In this document: piece by piece, positions 1 to 35,771 of the stretch
How positions within the stretch are numbered: position 1 is the first letter of the stretch
How the letters are laid out: every line of letters begins with the position of its first letter
Origin: Mesostigma viride
Taxonomy: Eukaryota; Streptophyta; Mesostigmatophyceae; Mesostigmatales; Mesostigmataceae
Assembly (NCBI GenBank): GCA_009746045.1
Contig: RPFO01000389.1
Location: 498,940-562,939, forward strand
DNA length: 64,000 nucleotides
Reading direction: 5' to 3'
The notes under the pieces: model-generated
What the model was told of the DNA's origin: nothing
Database searches by the model: none
The model's input: only the letters and a program-made list of their open reading frames with translations
Position numbers and translations under genes: made by a program

Positions 1-24863
<24,863 letters not shown>

Positions 24864-26250
24864 AAAGTGAGGGCAAGTGAAAATGGAGGACGAAATGACG
24901 CAAGAGCAAATGAAAAGGATGAAACGGGAGGAGGAAATGGTGAAGAAAAGAGTAACATATGAGAGAGAAGAAAAGGGAAGAGGAAATGATGACAATAAAA
25001 AAGGGGGGGGGGGAAGCAAAGGACACTGTTATGGTGAAGTCCACTCGGGGAACATAGTTTCCCAAACTGCCACACTTGAAACTATCGACCATGTGATGGA
25101 GAACAACTCGGGGTTGCCTTGCGAAGCCGTAGTAAGCCTTCTGGGCATGAGCTCCGGGATATCCACTTCTCCTCTCCGCCTTCCCTCAAGCGCCCGACCC
25201 CCGAGAGAGAGAAAAAAGAGAGCATCGACCTGTGGGGGGTTTTCCCCCGTAGTCTCCACAAGGAGTGCTCTGCCTGGACAAACGAGTCCCCTTCGGAAAC
25301 CACAAGGCAGCCTTCACACCCACATGCCCGGCCCGCTCAACATGATCGCAACCGCAGGGCAGCCACCAGCCGCGTGTGGAACCACCGTATGACCCACGTC
25401 ATGAGCTGGGAATGAAGGTGGAAACAGCTTTTTCTGTCTGCCGCAGCGAGCTGGCTGTTGGCGACACAAAAACGTGGGTGGTGAATGTGCAGTGCTGCAC
25501 CCAGCCGCGCTGGTTTGGCGCGTGGAGCTGCGCAACCCGTTTCTCCCTCGCGATGGTGGGTGGGCACCAAACATCTTGGTGCCGTGGCCATGGACGCTCG
25601 CACGGTGCATACCCATGTGACTATTGGAAGCACCTGCCCGGGTCTGTACGCTGCAGTGTTACTTCCCACTGTGGTCACCTGCATGCTGGTGCTTTCTTCA
25701 AGGGTGCTTTTCTTCTTCCTGCCGCCGGGGTAGCGGTGCTTTTTGAAGCATTTGTCTGCCCGCAGGTAGCTTCCAGCAAAGCGGCGCGTTGCGGGTTTTC
25801 ATCCGTGTATGGACTGGTCTTCGGGATGTTAAAAATTAAGGGGCCAGGGGCCATGGCCTGGGAAGTGGCTGGTGCATTTGTGTTGGTGTTGCTGAGAACT
25901 CAACCATGCGACCTGTTCTGGTGCTCTTAGGAAGCATCATCATGTTCCGTGAATGGGAACAAATGAGAACTACGTTGTGCCGCTGAGATGTGAGCATAGA
26001 TAGAGCTGTATATAAAACTTTGTATGAATTTTTCTTTAGTTTGATTTGATGTATGTTGCGACATGCTTGATGTATGTTGTTGTTCTTTTGTAGTTAATGT
26101 AGAATGAAAGCTTTGTGTGGAGTGCATTTTTCTGGATTGAAGTACTACATTATGCAACTCCGCCACCCGTGGACTTTTCGTGATAGACTCGGCATGGACA
26201 TGTGCTACCCTAGACGTGACGGGCTCACACCCGGGCAGCCTCCTGGTTTG
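24864..26250. other. BTS 3' flank without recognised gene
   Basis: 24880-25015 is A/G-rich and could be 3' UTR. The rest is unique-looking sequence with short open frames (longest 184 codons, 25376-25930) that show no family signature. The polyadenylation point was not identified with confidence. Confidence 0.5.
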
Positions 26251-26251
26251 T

Positions 26252-26471
26252 CTGTAATATGGAGGCAGATGGTACGCAATGATAGATGGCAAGTAGTGAT
26301 GAAGGAGACCACCCCCAAGTCTGTGGGGGCTCCGCCTGTGACCGCGTATGGCATTCATAGCGATTCGGGCCGTGGTGCCCACAACCCTGTAACTAGGACT
26401 TCGCTTACATCATCCATTCCATCCCATGTTCCCCTCCCACTGAGGACTTATGCTCACGTGACGCAGTGACG
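26252..26471 (+). repeat. Dispersed repeat family B (CACGTG-ended), copy outside the palindrome
   Basis: About 90% identical to 40944-41155 in the right palindrome arm (and its mirror in the left arm). It shares CTGTAATAT-AGGCAGATGG, the CCCCAAGTCTGTGGGGGCTCC hairpin and the end CCCACTGAGGACTTATGCTC followed by ACGTGACGCAGT. The coding class is unknown. Confidence 0.75.
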
Positions 26472-26498
26472 ACTCTATGAATTAAACCGTGTTTTTTT

Positions 26499-26546
26499 AC
26501 AACGCGATGTATCGCGTTGTAGGGTTAGAACGCGATGTATCGCGTT
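26499..26546. repeat. Tandem pair of perfect short hairpins
   Basis: ACAACGCGATGTATCGCGTTGT (22 bp; 10-bp stem ACAACGCGAT, GT loop) followed 8 bp later by AACGCGATGTATCGCGTT. Two identical cores CGCGATGTATCGCG. They could be a protein-binding double site or element ends. Confidence 0.8.
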
Positions 26547-26893
26547 GTAATCTGACACGTGGCAGACACAGTAGATACGAGATTTTCAGTCTGAAACTCG
26601 GTGAACGGCCTCCTTACATCCCGTTGAACTCAAGAAAAAATCCTGGTATTTTTTGGTTTTTTTTTGTGACGGCTGCAAACAAATATGTACCACTGAAATC
26701 AGGCATTTTCGCGGGACGAAGGTGAAGACGACGGCGATGGCAGCAGGTAGATCTCGCCAGTTTTCGCGCGAATTTCAGTGGCTGTTGGGTGGCACGACCA
26801 TGATGATGCATTCAAGGTTGATATTAGGTTTCTACGAGTTTGTTGAAGTGCTGTTTTCTCCGACTGTTTTCTACTGATGGCTCAAGGTGTATT

Positions 26894-27495
26894 TCTATTA
26901 ACCGTGGAACTCCAAGGTAACCAGACTCTTTATTAAAACAATAAGTAGAGCACATCGGGAAGTGGCCCTCAACTGGCCATCCTTACCCATGGGAACACTT
27001 TATGTCCAAAAAGGCTAGCCTTACCCCCAAACATGCAACACACAGGGAGGGCGGATGGGAAAACAAAAGAGACCGCCATGAGCTAGGTGAGCAAGCTTTT
27101 ATCGTGTTCCCCTCCCACTGAGGACTTATGCTCACGTGACGCAGTCACGTGTCTATTAATTAATTAATTAAGGCCAACGGCTCTCTACCAACGGCCAAAT
27201 TCCGGCAACGGCCTCTAAACATTTTTAGCCTCAAGTTTTACTTCAGATATTGCTTGTTGCAAACCCGTCCGCAATCACAGATCTGTTAGGAGAACCTAGA
27301 CGCAAAAATCCGTCAAGGTACTCAGCACACCGTCAAGGTATGGGCCGCAACAATTAGGCCATATCATCCGTAATACTCGTACACTAGAAGCATAATCAAC
27401 CTTATTACGATCACATCACCCAGCTCTATTTCATCTAGCATCAGCGGCTCCCCTTCCGTATCACTATAAAGAAACTATGTTCAGAGAACCCCGAT
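26894..27495 (+). repeat. Dispersed repeat family C, first (short) unit
   Basis: Begins TCTATTAACCGTGGAACTCC and ends ATGTTCAGAGAACCCCGAT. The start AACCAGACTCTTTATT with CAATAAGTAGAGC and the end resemble family A (CAATAAGTGGAGC; ATATTCAGAGAAAACCGAT), so A and C are probably distant relatives. A family B end (CCCACTGAGG to CACGTG to TTAATTAATTAA, 27111-27170) is nested inside. Confidence 0.75.
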
Positions 27496-27850
27496 TCTAT
27501 TAACCGTGGAACTCCAAGGTAACCAGAGTCTTTATTTTAAAAATAAGTAGAGCACATCGGGAAGTGGCCCTCAACTGGCCATCCTTACCCATGGGAGCAC
27601 TTTATGTCCAAAAAGGCTAGCCTTACCCTTACCTCCCTCCCTGGCGACCCAAGCCAGGGGCAAAACAAAAACCGGTGGAAGCATAAGACAAGAATGAAGG
27701 GAACCGGACGGAAGGTGTGGGCTAATGTACCCATAGGACATTGCAACATGACCACCAACATGACCCCCAAGTTACTCAATATATGTGTGTGCTTTGGTCC
27801 CAATATGGATAGTAAAATTGTTATTAGGTTGGTTTGTGGACTTTATTATT
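27496..27850 (+). repeat. Dispersed repeat family C, second unit joined head to tail
   Basis: Restarts with the same TCTATTAACCGTGGAACTCC immediately after the end of the first unit. It matches it for about 130 bp, then diverges. Its own 3' end motif was not found, so the right boundary given is a guess. Confidence 0.6.
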
Positions 27851-27914
27851 AGTGCAAAGTGCAACTGGTAACTACTTTTAGGAACGAGTTAGACACCATC
27901 CAAGGGTTAAGTAC

Positions 27915-28175
27915 ATGGCGGACAAGCTGTCGTTCCTTAAATGCCGCAAGAAGCTCTCGAGGACTCGCTACACGCTGGACGACGACTTGACCCTGGCCCA
28001 GCAACAACGGCGACGGGAGCTATGGCCGACCTACCTCCAGCTCCGGCAGAGCGCAGGGGGGAAACCGGTATACTGGAGGGGCCGGACGTCATCCACGTCG
28101 ACCACAAGCCCTGGCAGGCAACCCCTGCCACCCCAGCAACCCCAGTCTAAGGAATATAGCAGTAGTGCAGATTAG
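27915..28175 (+). pseudogene. LINE ORF1-like C-terminal remnant
   Basis: The translation LDDDLTLAQQQRRRELWPTY, then LRQSAGGKPVYWRG, fits the DLTP-Q--RR-LWP and (Y/W)-RG module common at the end of non-LTR retrotransposon ORF1 proteins. The expected continuation (PDVIHVDHKPWQ) is in a neighbouring frame, so the remnant carries a frameshift just after the WRG. No reverse transcriptase is seen nearby. Confidence 0.45.
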
Positions 28176-28189
28176 TAAGGCCTAGCATA

Positions 28190-30335
28190 GCAAGTGGGCC
28201 CACGCCCATGTGCGCCCATAATGGCCCCCATGGATGATGCTGGACATGACACCCTGGACTTTTTTGGCGCCAAAAAAGCCGGGACGGTACCAACGGACCG
28301 TGAAATTGTGGTGCACAGTGCGCGCACCGTGCGGAGGTGGCCATGGCGACGTGCGTTCCGTTAAAATATGGCTAATCCGGCGGGCGACAGGCCGAAAAAT
28401 TAAGCCGATGGTTAAAAGTGATGTTCTATTATGATGTTTCATAGCCAGATCTGCACTATTTGCAAATTCGCTGCCTTTGTTGGTACAGATTTGCACGGGG
28501 GTCTCATCCAACAATTTGGCCGCGATGAATAATCTAGCATGCGTGCCTGCGACGGTAGAACTCGATATTCGTGGGTTGTATTGATGCAGTAAGAGCCGTT
28601 TAGTAACGGACACCATGAAAATAACCTAAGCGTCTTCGATCTGCGGCCATTTCCTGTCATTTCTAAAATGATTTCGCTCAGGCCTGCGCGATCCGCGGTT
28701 AATCCATCCATGGCTGGCTGGCTTTTCTTGCGGGCCTGGGTAGGAAATAATGCCGGCCGTGGTACGTTGATTTGCCGCATGTCACCGCCCAGTCTGTTTG
28801 CGCTCTTAATGAACCTGGCATGAAACTTTTGGCGCCGTTTCTGGGTTCTTCTTGCTTTTTTGTTCTCCACTTGCTGCAGTTGTGCTATCAGATTTTCCGC
28901 AGCTTGCAATGGTTTTCCTTACGCTGCGTATGCCATGCTTCCTAAAGCTACCCAGAATTGATCGGGCAGTTATCTGGCTTTGCTACGCTTCCTGTATGGA
29001 GGTTTTCACACGGTAGACATTCTATATTGCGTAGTCAAGGACCCTAGCTGCCTGGGAGCGGCATCACCGGCGTTGCAAGGAGCTGGCGAGCTCATAAACG
29101 CCTGTCATGGCTCTTCAGCCTGCTGGAAAACAAGGTTGTTGTATGGAAGGTGAGAATATGTGAGTTACTTATCACATCCCCACCTGTTTAGCCTCCATTA
29201 AACATGGCTTGTACTTCCTAGATGACAGGGATCAGGTCGTTATGGCTATGAAGGATGCACCTTTTATCCATAAGCGTCATGACATGGTGTTGGCTATGAG
29301 TGATTCCCGCAAGCGGCCATACCTGCTCATAATGGTTAAAGAGTTGGTGGTTGTTTTCTTCAAGCATCTAGCATTTGTTTTTCGTGGTTCTGCCCCATTT
29401 GCAGGGGGCAAGCTTAGGAATGTGCTCATGGTATTGCCTCATGTCATGGTGCACCAAGCATGCAGGCTGGCAGCTATAATATGATGTAACATGGCCATAC
29501 TAGCTCAGAATGACCTGGGATGTTTTTGCACATGACCATATTTCAATGTGAGTAAACGTGGTCAGAATGAGCTGAAACTTTGGGGCTGTGTGATTGCAAC
29601 CCTGGGCCAATTTGGATTATATGATTTGACCCCATTGCATGTGTCTATGATTTGATATATTTTTTTAGGCACCAAAAAATACGTGTTTTGGGGTAAACTA
29701 TTTCAATGTGTCTAAACATGCTTATTCTGACCTGCAAACTAGCTGGAATTAATGGCAAGGGTTGCAATTAGATGGGAATATATGATTTGGCCACAATGGG
29801 TTTGCCCATTGTCCTAGGGAAAATCGGCCAAAAATAGCGTCTTTTTCTATTTTTAGCACATAACGGTCACATGGTTGGGGGGTTAGTACACCCCCAAGTG
29901 GTTGGAAATTTTTTTTAAAATCATATTTATGGTCCCCCATCATAACTGGATTTTTATCACATGCCTAGGTATGGTTTCCAGAAAAGTGCCCTTTTGGGGT
30001 GTCATGTCCCCTTAAGAATTTAGCCACGCTCTGCCTATAATGGGACTCCCCATGGATGATGCATTAAGAATTTAGCCCATCTCTGATGAGAAGCCATGCC
30101 CTAGCCTTTGTATAGCCATGATGATCTTCCCCCCCTATGGTTGCGCCTTTAGGTAGGTGCCGGAATACATAGTGGTGTGCATGTGAGGTGCACTTTGTGC
30201 ACCCAGAGCAGGCGTAGTTTACACCCTACCCTTGCAGGAAGTAGCCCAGAGTGTATTAAAAGCCATATGCCCCTCATCTCAGGGATATGTGCTACATATA
30301 CTCCCAACATCTCCATGCATTCTCTATTCCATTTT
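28190..30335 (+). repeat. Dispersed repeat family D, long version
   Basis: The left end (28195-28245: CCCATGTGCGCCCATAATGG, CCCCCATGGATGATGC) and right end (30010-30335: ATAATGGGACTCCCCATGGA to GTGCACCCAGAGCAGG to CTCCCAAC) match the two ends of a 410-bp unit in the palindrome arms (42665-43078, mirrored at 36819-37232). The interior of about 1.75 kb is absent there. The interior has no recognised protein; frames at 28439-28909 (minus, 156 codons) and 29209-29484 (plus) are unassigned. Confidence 0.65.
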
Positions 30336-30569
30336 TGTTTTTGTTATAGTTATTACTCTTTACTTTGTCTTTATTTATTATTGTTCGTATTATTACCATT
30401 TACATTTTCTTTTCTTTTTTCTTTCTTTCCTTTTCCTTTTTCCTTTTCCCTTTGTAATGTGTACTCCTTACTTTTTATTTTAGCCCCTTCGTGTATGTGT
30501 GTATGCGTTCCCTCTTTTCCTTTTTAGTTTTGGTTGTTTTTGTTGCTGGTGGTGGTGTTGGTGTTGGTG

Positions 30570-30571
30570 GT

Positions 30572-30616
<45 letters not shown>
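30570..30616 (+). repeat. (GT)n microsatellite split by a MITE
   Basis: About 23 GT units end where the inverted-repeat element begins; about eight more TG units follow its right end (31066-31080). The element therefore inserted inside a pre-existing GT array. Confidence 0.9.
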
Positions 30617-30618
<2 letters not shown>

Positions 30619-31065
30619 CGCTATTGGCGAGAAACTGGACTACCGTAGCAGAAATGTACATTTTGGCGAATTATTTAATTTTTGGCCCAAAGTGTATCAG
30701 ATTCCGACAACTTTTTACCCCTATCTTCCATTTTTGGGCCGTGGTTTGGCATTGTAATGGCAGATCCTGACTGGCCTCGCCAAGATCTATCGATTGCGCT
30801 ACTTAAACTTGAGATCAGACCCCCCCACCTCATACTTGCCATTCTTGATTTTGGCTTACTTGGCGTAAGAGAATGACGTAAGAGCCATTTTTGCCAGTCT
30901 CGTAACAAGACTATCAGCTGGTCCGAAACTGACCTTCGACTACCCGAGGGCATTTTTGGAATTCCCTTTGAGAGATCTGTCGATTGCTCTAGTCAAATTT
31001 AATTTTGGGGTTGATCTACGAGACCCAGTTTCTATGCGTAGTCCAGTTTCTCGCCAATAGCGTCA
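30616..31065. mobile_element. MITE-like element with 28-bp perfect terminal inverted repeats
   Basis: The left end 30616-30643 starts TGACGCTATTGGCGAGAAAC; the right end 31038-31065 is its exact reverse complement over 28 bp. Total 450 bp, with no coding capacity. The target duplication cannot be read because both flanks are GT repeats. The superfamily is not assigned. Confidence 0.88.
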
Positions 31066-31207
31066 TGTGTGTGTGTGTGTTTTCCCTATCAACCTTTCTT
31101 GTTACCCTCTGTCTCCCTCCATGCAGGTCCTCCTAGAGATAGCCACGCGGCTCCCGCGGCCTTTCCTCTGAGACAACTACCCTAGTCCTTCCACGGCGCT
31201 GGATCGC

Positions 31208-31450
31208 CATGCGTCCAGGCATAGTTGTCTCACTTCATATTCATCATCCTGAACGACTCGAAAACGCGGAAAAGATAACGACAGGCTCGAGCTACAATGG
31301 TCCGGATTCTCCCGATTTCTGGCCTGCACTGGTTGTCTCCTTGATCTTTTTCACGTTCGTGCTCTCTCAACCCTACCAAGTAGAATCCCTATTAACCCTA
31401 CCCCTCCCTCCCATCATACAATAATGGAGACAACTATTCCTGGACGCGTG
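31208..31450. mobile_element. Small MITE (243 bp)
   Basis: Terminal inverted repeats of 24 bp with two mismatches: the left 31208-31231 contains GCGTCCAGGCATAGTTGTCTC and the right 31427-31450 starts GAGACAACTATTCCTGGACG. The interior matches the fragment in intron 1 (831-916). A single end (GTGAGACAACTATTCCTGAG) occurs at 46019-46038. Just upstream, 31170-31186 (GAGACAACTACCCTAG) is another related end. Confidence 0.8.
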
Positions 31451-31795
31451 AGATTAGTCATTAGGGATTTACAGTTGCAGTTACCTCAATGCTTGTTGCC
31501 AGCCACGTGTTGTTGGAGTGAAATTCTGCAAGTTCAGACCATGTGCATGCCAGGTACCTGTGGAGTGTGGATACAAGACATTACACACAGTGATGGGTTG
31601 CATGCATGTGCATCTTGCTTGGGCTGGCCACTTGCTAAGGACAGCAAGTATTTGCATGTCCAGCCCGTTTGCACTGCCTGTACTACGTTACAAAGAACAA
31701 GTGTCCGGCATGCACCTGCGTGCGCATTGCCAAAGGCCCTAGCTCACTTGCCCTCGAGCATCTTGAACTGGCACTCACCGAGTTCCCCTGGCAAT

Positions 31796-32455
31796 TGCCA
31801 TGACCGCCATGACAGCCATGACAGCCACGACAGCCATGACCGCCATGACAGCCATGACAGCCATGACAGCCATGACAGCCACGACAGCCACGACAGCCAC
31901 GACAGCCACGACAGCCACGACAGCCACGACAGCCAAGACAGCCACGACAGCCACGACAGCCACGACAGCCAAGACAGCCAAGACAGCCACGACAGCCACG
32001 ACAGCCAAGACATCACAAGGACAGCCGCAATGGCCATGACAGCCATGACAGGCACGACAGGCACGACAGGCACGACAGGCACGACAGGCACGACAGGCAC
32101 GACAGGCACGACAGGCACGACAGGCACGACAGGCACGACAGGCACGACAGGCACGACAGGCACGACAGGCACGACAGGCACGACAGGCACGACATCCGCG
32201 ACATCCGCGACATCCACGACATCCACGACATCCACGACATCCACGACATCCACGACATCCACGACATCCACGACATCCACGACATCCACGACATCCACGA
32301 CATCCACGACATCCACGACATCCACGACATCCACGACATCCACGACATCCACGACATCCACGACATCCACGACATCCACGACATCCACGACATCCACGAC
32401 ATCCACAACAGCCACGACAGCCACGACAGCCATGACAGCCATGACGGCCATGGCA
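31796..32455 (+). repeat. 9-bp minisatellite in three homogenised blocks
   Basis: About 73 units of a 9-bp repeat. About 31800-32040 is ACAGCCACG/ACAGCCATG; 32041-32190 is ACAGGCACG; 32191-32408 is ACATCCACG; then a return to ACAGCCACG. The stop-free unit keeps five frames open (up to 373 codons, for example TTGTTG and STTSTT), but composition alone explains this. Confidence 0.96.
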
Positions 32456-32459
32456 GCAG

Positions 32460-33950
32460 TTTGGCATGACAACCATGGTGTAAGCAGTGGGCATGAGGTG
32501 CAGCTGCTGGGTAGGGTGGGGAGCCATGAGCATGGGATATGGTAGCTTGTTACATTGGTTGGTTGCCTTGGTGCGGTCTCGTGCGTGCATGACAACATCA
32601 GCGTGCGTGTGTGTGCGTGCGTGTACGTACGTATACAAATGTTTATGGGAGCAAGCCAGCAACCAAAAGCAAGGAAGCAAGCCTGGAAGCAGGATGTATA
32701 CATGCATCGAGTTCACAAAGGGAACGATGATGTGCTAGATATTACCTGCTGTCATAATAGTCTCTTTCTGAAGGATGAATCCTGCTTTTCTCAGTTAGCA
32801 ACATGCAGCATCCCAGCACCACAACCCTAGTAACATTAGCAAAGAGAAAGCAATGTCACATTAGTCACCTTGATCTCAACATGACTCCCGGGCTCTTAGA
32901 AGAAATGCTAGAAACCATAATCGCCAACCATACAGGCGTATCCGGTCTGGGAAAATTGCAGGCAACATTATTGATACGACTGCCAACCAATGTCTTAATC
33001 AGAGAAGCAGACTACATGATTTATCCTGTTGAGCAAGCATAAGAACAGGTATTGACAATACTGCTGCTATTCTGCCCCGGCTGCTGGCAAGAGCTCTGCC
33101 CAAACCGAACGCAAAAGCTTAGCAATGTCATACCATGATACTGTCCTTCCGACAGTACGCGCTTGAGGACCACCGCCAACGCCAAGGCATCACGCTGGGG
33201 CTCTGCAGTCAAACGAAGGTGTCAAGAGAAGCGCTGCTGGTGATAGAAGCAGATAAGCTGCCCCAAACCAGCAATTATGAATAAGCCATGAAGTGTTCTA
33301 AACCTGGGGAACGGTCATTGACATGCCGGGCGGGATAAGTATGGAGAGGTTGTGCATTCCAGCGCTTGAGGAAAACGGAAAATGGCTGCCAACGGTATGA
33401 CTGTAGCATCACGGCACCAAAAGTGGCCGCAGTCGAGCTGAACACATGGTGGCAATAAGGCAAGTTCATGATCATAATAATTATAAACAATAAGCACGCC
33501 TGCTTGGTGGGCTCTCGCTCGACAACGCACCATCGGGACCTGACACAAAGCAAAGTCCGGTTTAATTAATGCGCGCTCCTACATTTATGATCGCGAGCGA
33601 AGTCGCCCGTAACTCGCTTGGATATCGGTTCGCCTGGCGACATAACAAGGCAATATCAATCTTTTAAGTGAAAATCAATTGGCAGATGCAGCAATGCGAA
33701 GGAACATCGATAGTAATGGCGTCACTTGATCTACTGCATTGGAACATTCTGCCGCGACAAACACGGTAAAGCTCTGGAGAAAATCCACGCTACAATGCCT
33801 CATTTATTGGATTGCAGGTAACGCTACCTTGTCATACTCTTAGCAACAAGATATGGAAACGTCAATCTACGTTTAATAAACATCCATGCCGCCCCCGTTA
33901 ATTTCCGGAATATCCTTCCCGCTAAGGCTGCCGGGGGTGCCCGCTGCTCG
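32460..33950. other. Stretch without recognised gene
   Basis: Unique-looking sequence with only short frames of no clear family. A GCGTGTGTGTGCGTGCGTG stretch at about 32600-32630 is the only simple repeat. Confidence 0.5.
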
Positions 33951-33955
33951 GTCAT

Positions 33956-34329
33956 TTCGGGGAAATGGGTATATTTTATTAGCCAATTATCCGCTGCTCG
34001 GTCATTTTGTCATGCAGCTGTCTCTTGCGTGGGTTCTAACAGCTTATACCTGTACTTACGGCATGGCTACATTCGTAGTTCGTACAGTACACCTACCCAC
34101 GTGAGTTTGTAAAGGAGGCTGGAGTCTGGTTTACGCTGGTTACGCAGACTTCCCGCCTGGATATGCCGCACGGGCAGTCCACGGCCTGCTTGGAGTAGCT
34201 CGCAACCAGGCGCGGCGGCGATCCCCGGTCTGATTCTGATCCGGGGGTGAGTTAATAACTTGGCTACTCATTTCCCCTCTCACCTCTTTGGTCCATAATT
34301 GGCTAATAAAATATACCCATTTCCCCGAA
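33956..34329. mobile_element. Possible element bounded by 36-bp inverted repeats
   Basis: 33956-33991 (TTTCGGGGAAATGGGTATAT, then TTTATTAGCCAATTAT) is the exact reverse complement of 34294-34329. The 374-bp span has no coding capacity. Related sequence (AAATACCCATTTACCCG, AAGTTAATAAC) recurs at 44128-44165 and 47878-47910. An old inverted-repeat element is likely, but no target duplication is clear. Confidence 0.6.
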
Positions 34330-34359
34330 AAGTTAATAACTTGGCTTTCTAAACCTTTC

Positions 34360-34435
34360 ACCTATCACACTACCCTGAGTGGGTAACCAGCTGGTCGATA
34401 CGTGGTACCTCTTAACCTAACGATATTCCTATCCT
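34360..34435 (+). repeat. Dispersed repeat shared with 47795-47870
   Basis: CACCTATCACACTA, then GTAACCAGCTGGTCGATACG and TGGTACCTCTT-ACCTAACGA occur in both places in the same orientation, with only a few differences. Confidence 0.8.
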
Positions 34436-34437
34436 TT

Positions 34438-35625
34438 AGATGTACAGTAAAAAACAACTCTCTGCTTGGGCGCGGGGTAGTTCCGGTGGCAAACGCAGGG
34501 GAAGTGGCGAGGGGGAGGGGAGCGGCCTCTGAGAAGTAAGGAATACTAGGCGAAAATGAATACTTTAGACAGGGGGGGCGTCCGAAACAAAAATATCAGA
34601 CACATACGCTGAAATTTTCCAAAAGTTGGCCCTTGGACCCTACCTACCTAGCACGTAGGCGCTATACCTAGCAAAACCCTGAGGTCCCAAGGGTTATAGG
34701 GGTCGACCTAGGGAGCAAAATGATCAGCTCCGCGAGCTCTACCGTTTGAGCATATTGGTGTATGGGAAAATTCCGGTTTTCTAAATTGGGTGATTGGCCG
34801 GCGCGACGCGATACTGGCACGGCACGGCGCGGGATAGCCGAAGCCTTGTAGTGGTGGCAGACGGCAGCATACTTCCGTGCCTACAGTAGGGGCAGCACCA
34901 TCTTGCGGGCAACCCCCCCCCCTCTATGGTACCTGCCAAAAATTTGACTGCAGATTTGGGTTCAGCTCGCCAAGTGCTATCAGTTTGTCCGTCAAACCGT
35001 TTCAAAATTCCGACCATACAGGGAGCTAGCAGAAATCCAAGTGTTTTGTTGTAAAAAACCCATATCGGCCCGGCACCCTACCTACCTACCCTTTAAGTTA
35101 ACGGTTTTTGAGGCTCTGTAACTTCTAACCTAGAGACCCCCTGGGGTTGCGACCAGTGGCAAACATGCTTGTTTTCGCGAGATCTACTCGAATCCAGCGT
35201 CGTGTAAATTTTCTTGTTTTTGGACACCCCCCCTGACTTTAGATGTAAAAAACAACTCTCTGCTTGGGCGCGGGGTAGTTCCGGTGGCAAACGCAGGGGA
35301 AGTGGCGCGGGGGGGGGGAGCGGCCTCTGAGAGGTAAGGAATACTAAGCGAAAATGCCACGTAGGGGCACAAAGAGAGACTGAACTGAATCGTACTGAGT
35401 TACCGCGAATGAGGGGAAGAGGGGCTAGGGGAGGGAAAGGAGTAGCGACGAATCGAGTGAACTGGAGACGAAAATGGGTCGTGGGGTGCCCGGAGCTGAG
35501 CTGTTCGAAGAGACGGGAAGACTCCTCGGGCTTGGGGGAGGATGAGAGTAGCAGCGAATAGAAGGAAAGGGAAACTGCTTGGGCGAGGGTAGTTCCGGTG
35601 GCTAACGCAGGGGAAGTGGCGCGGG
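34438..35625 (+). repeat. Three copies of a 50-120 bp G-rich repeat
   Basis: AACTCTCTGCTTGGGCGCGG and GTAGTTCCGGTGGCAAACGC with AGGGGAAGTGGCG occur at 34451-34560, 35251-35355 and (shorter) 35573-35625. The stretches between them show nothing recognisable apart from a TACCTACCTA microrepeat at 34641-34650 and 35084-35093. Confidence 0.8.
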
Positions 35626-35771
35626 GGAACTGCGGGCTGCCGGGGTGTGGGGGGGTCCGTTTGGGTGGGGGGGTGCGGGGGTGCGGGGTGCGGAGAATCG
35701 GCGGTGGGGGAAAAGCTGACGCGTACGCGTCAGCTTGGGGGGGGGGGCTTGTTGTTTAATATAATAAAAAA

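Noticed and set aside
28439-28909. Minus-strand 156-codon frame as a host gene
   Set aside because: Lies inside a dispersed repeat (family D long form), with no recognisable domain or splice context.
31424-32716. Frames of 313-373 codons on both strands (TTG/STT and VVD/VVP repeats)
   Set aside because: Composition of a 9-bp minisatellite; no non-repeat domain on either side.
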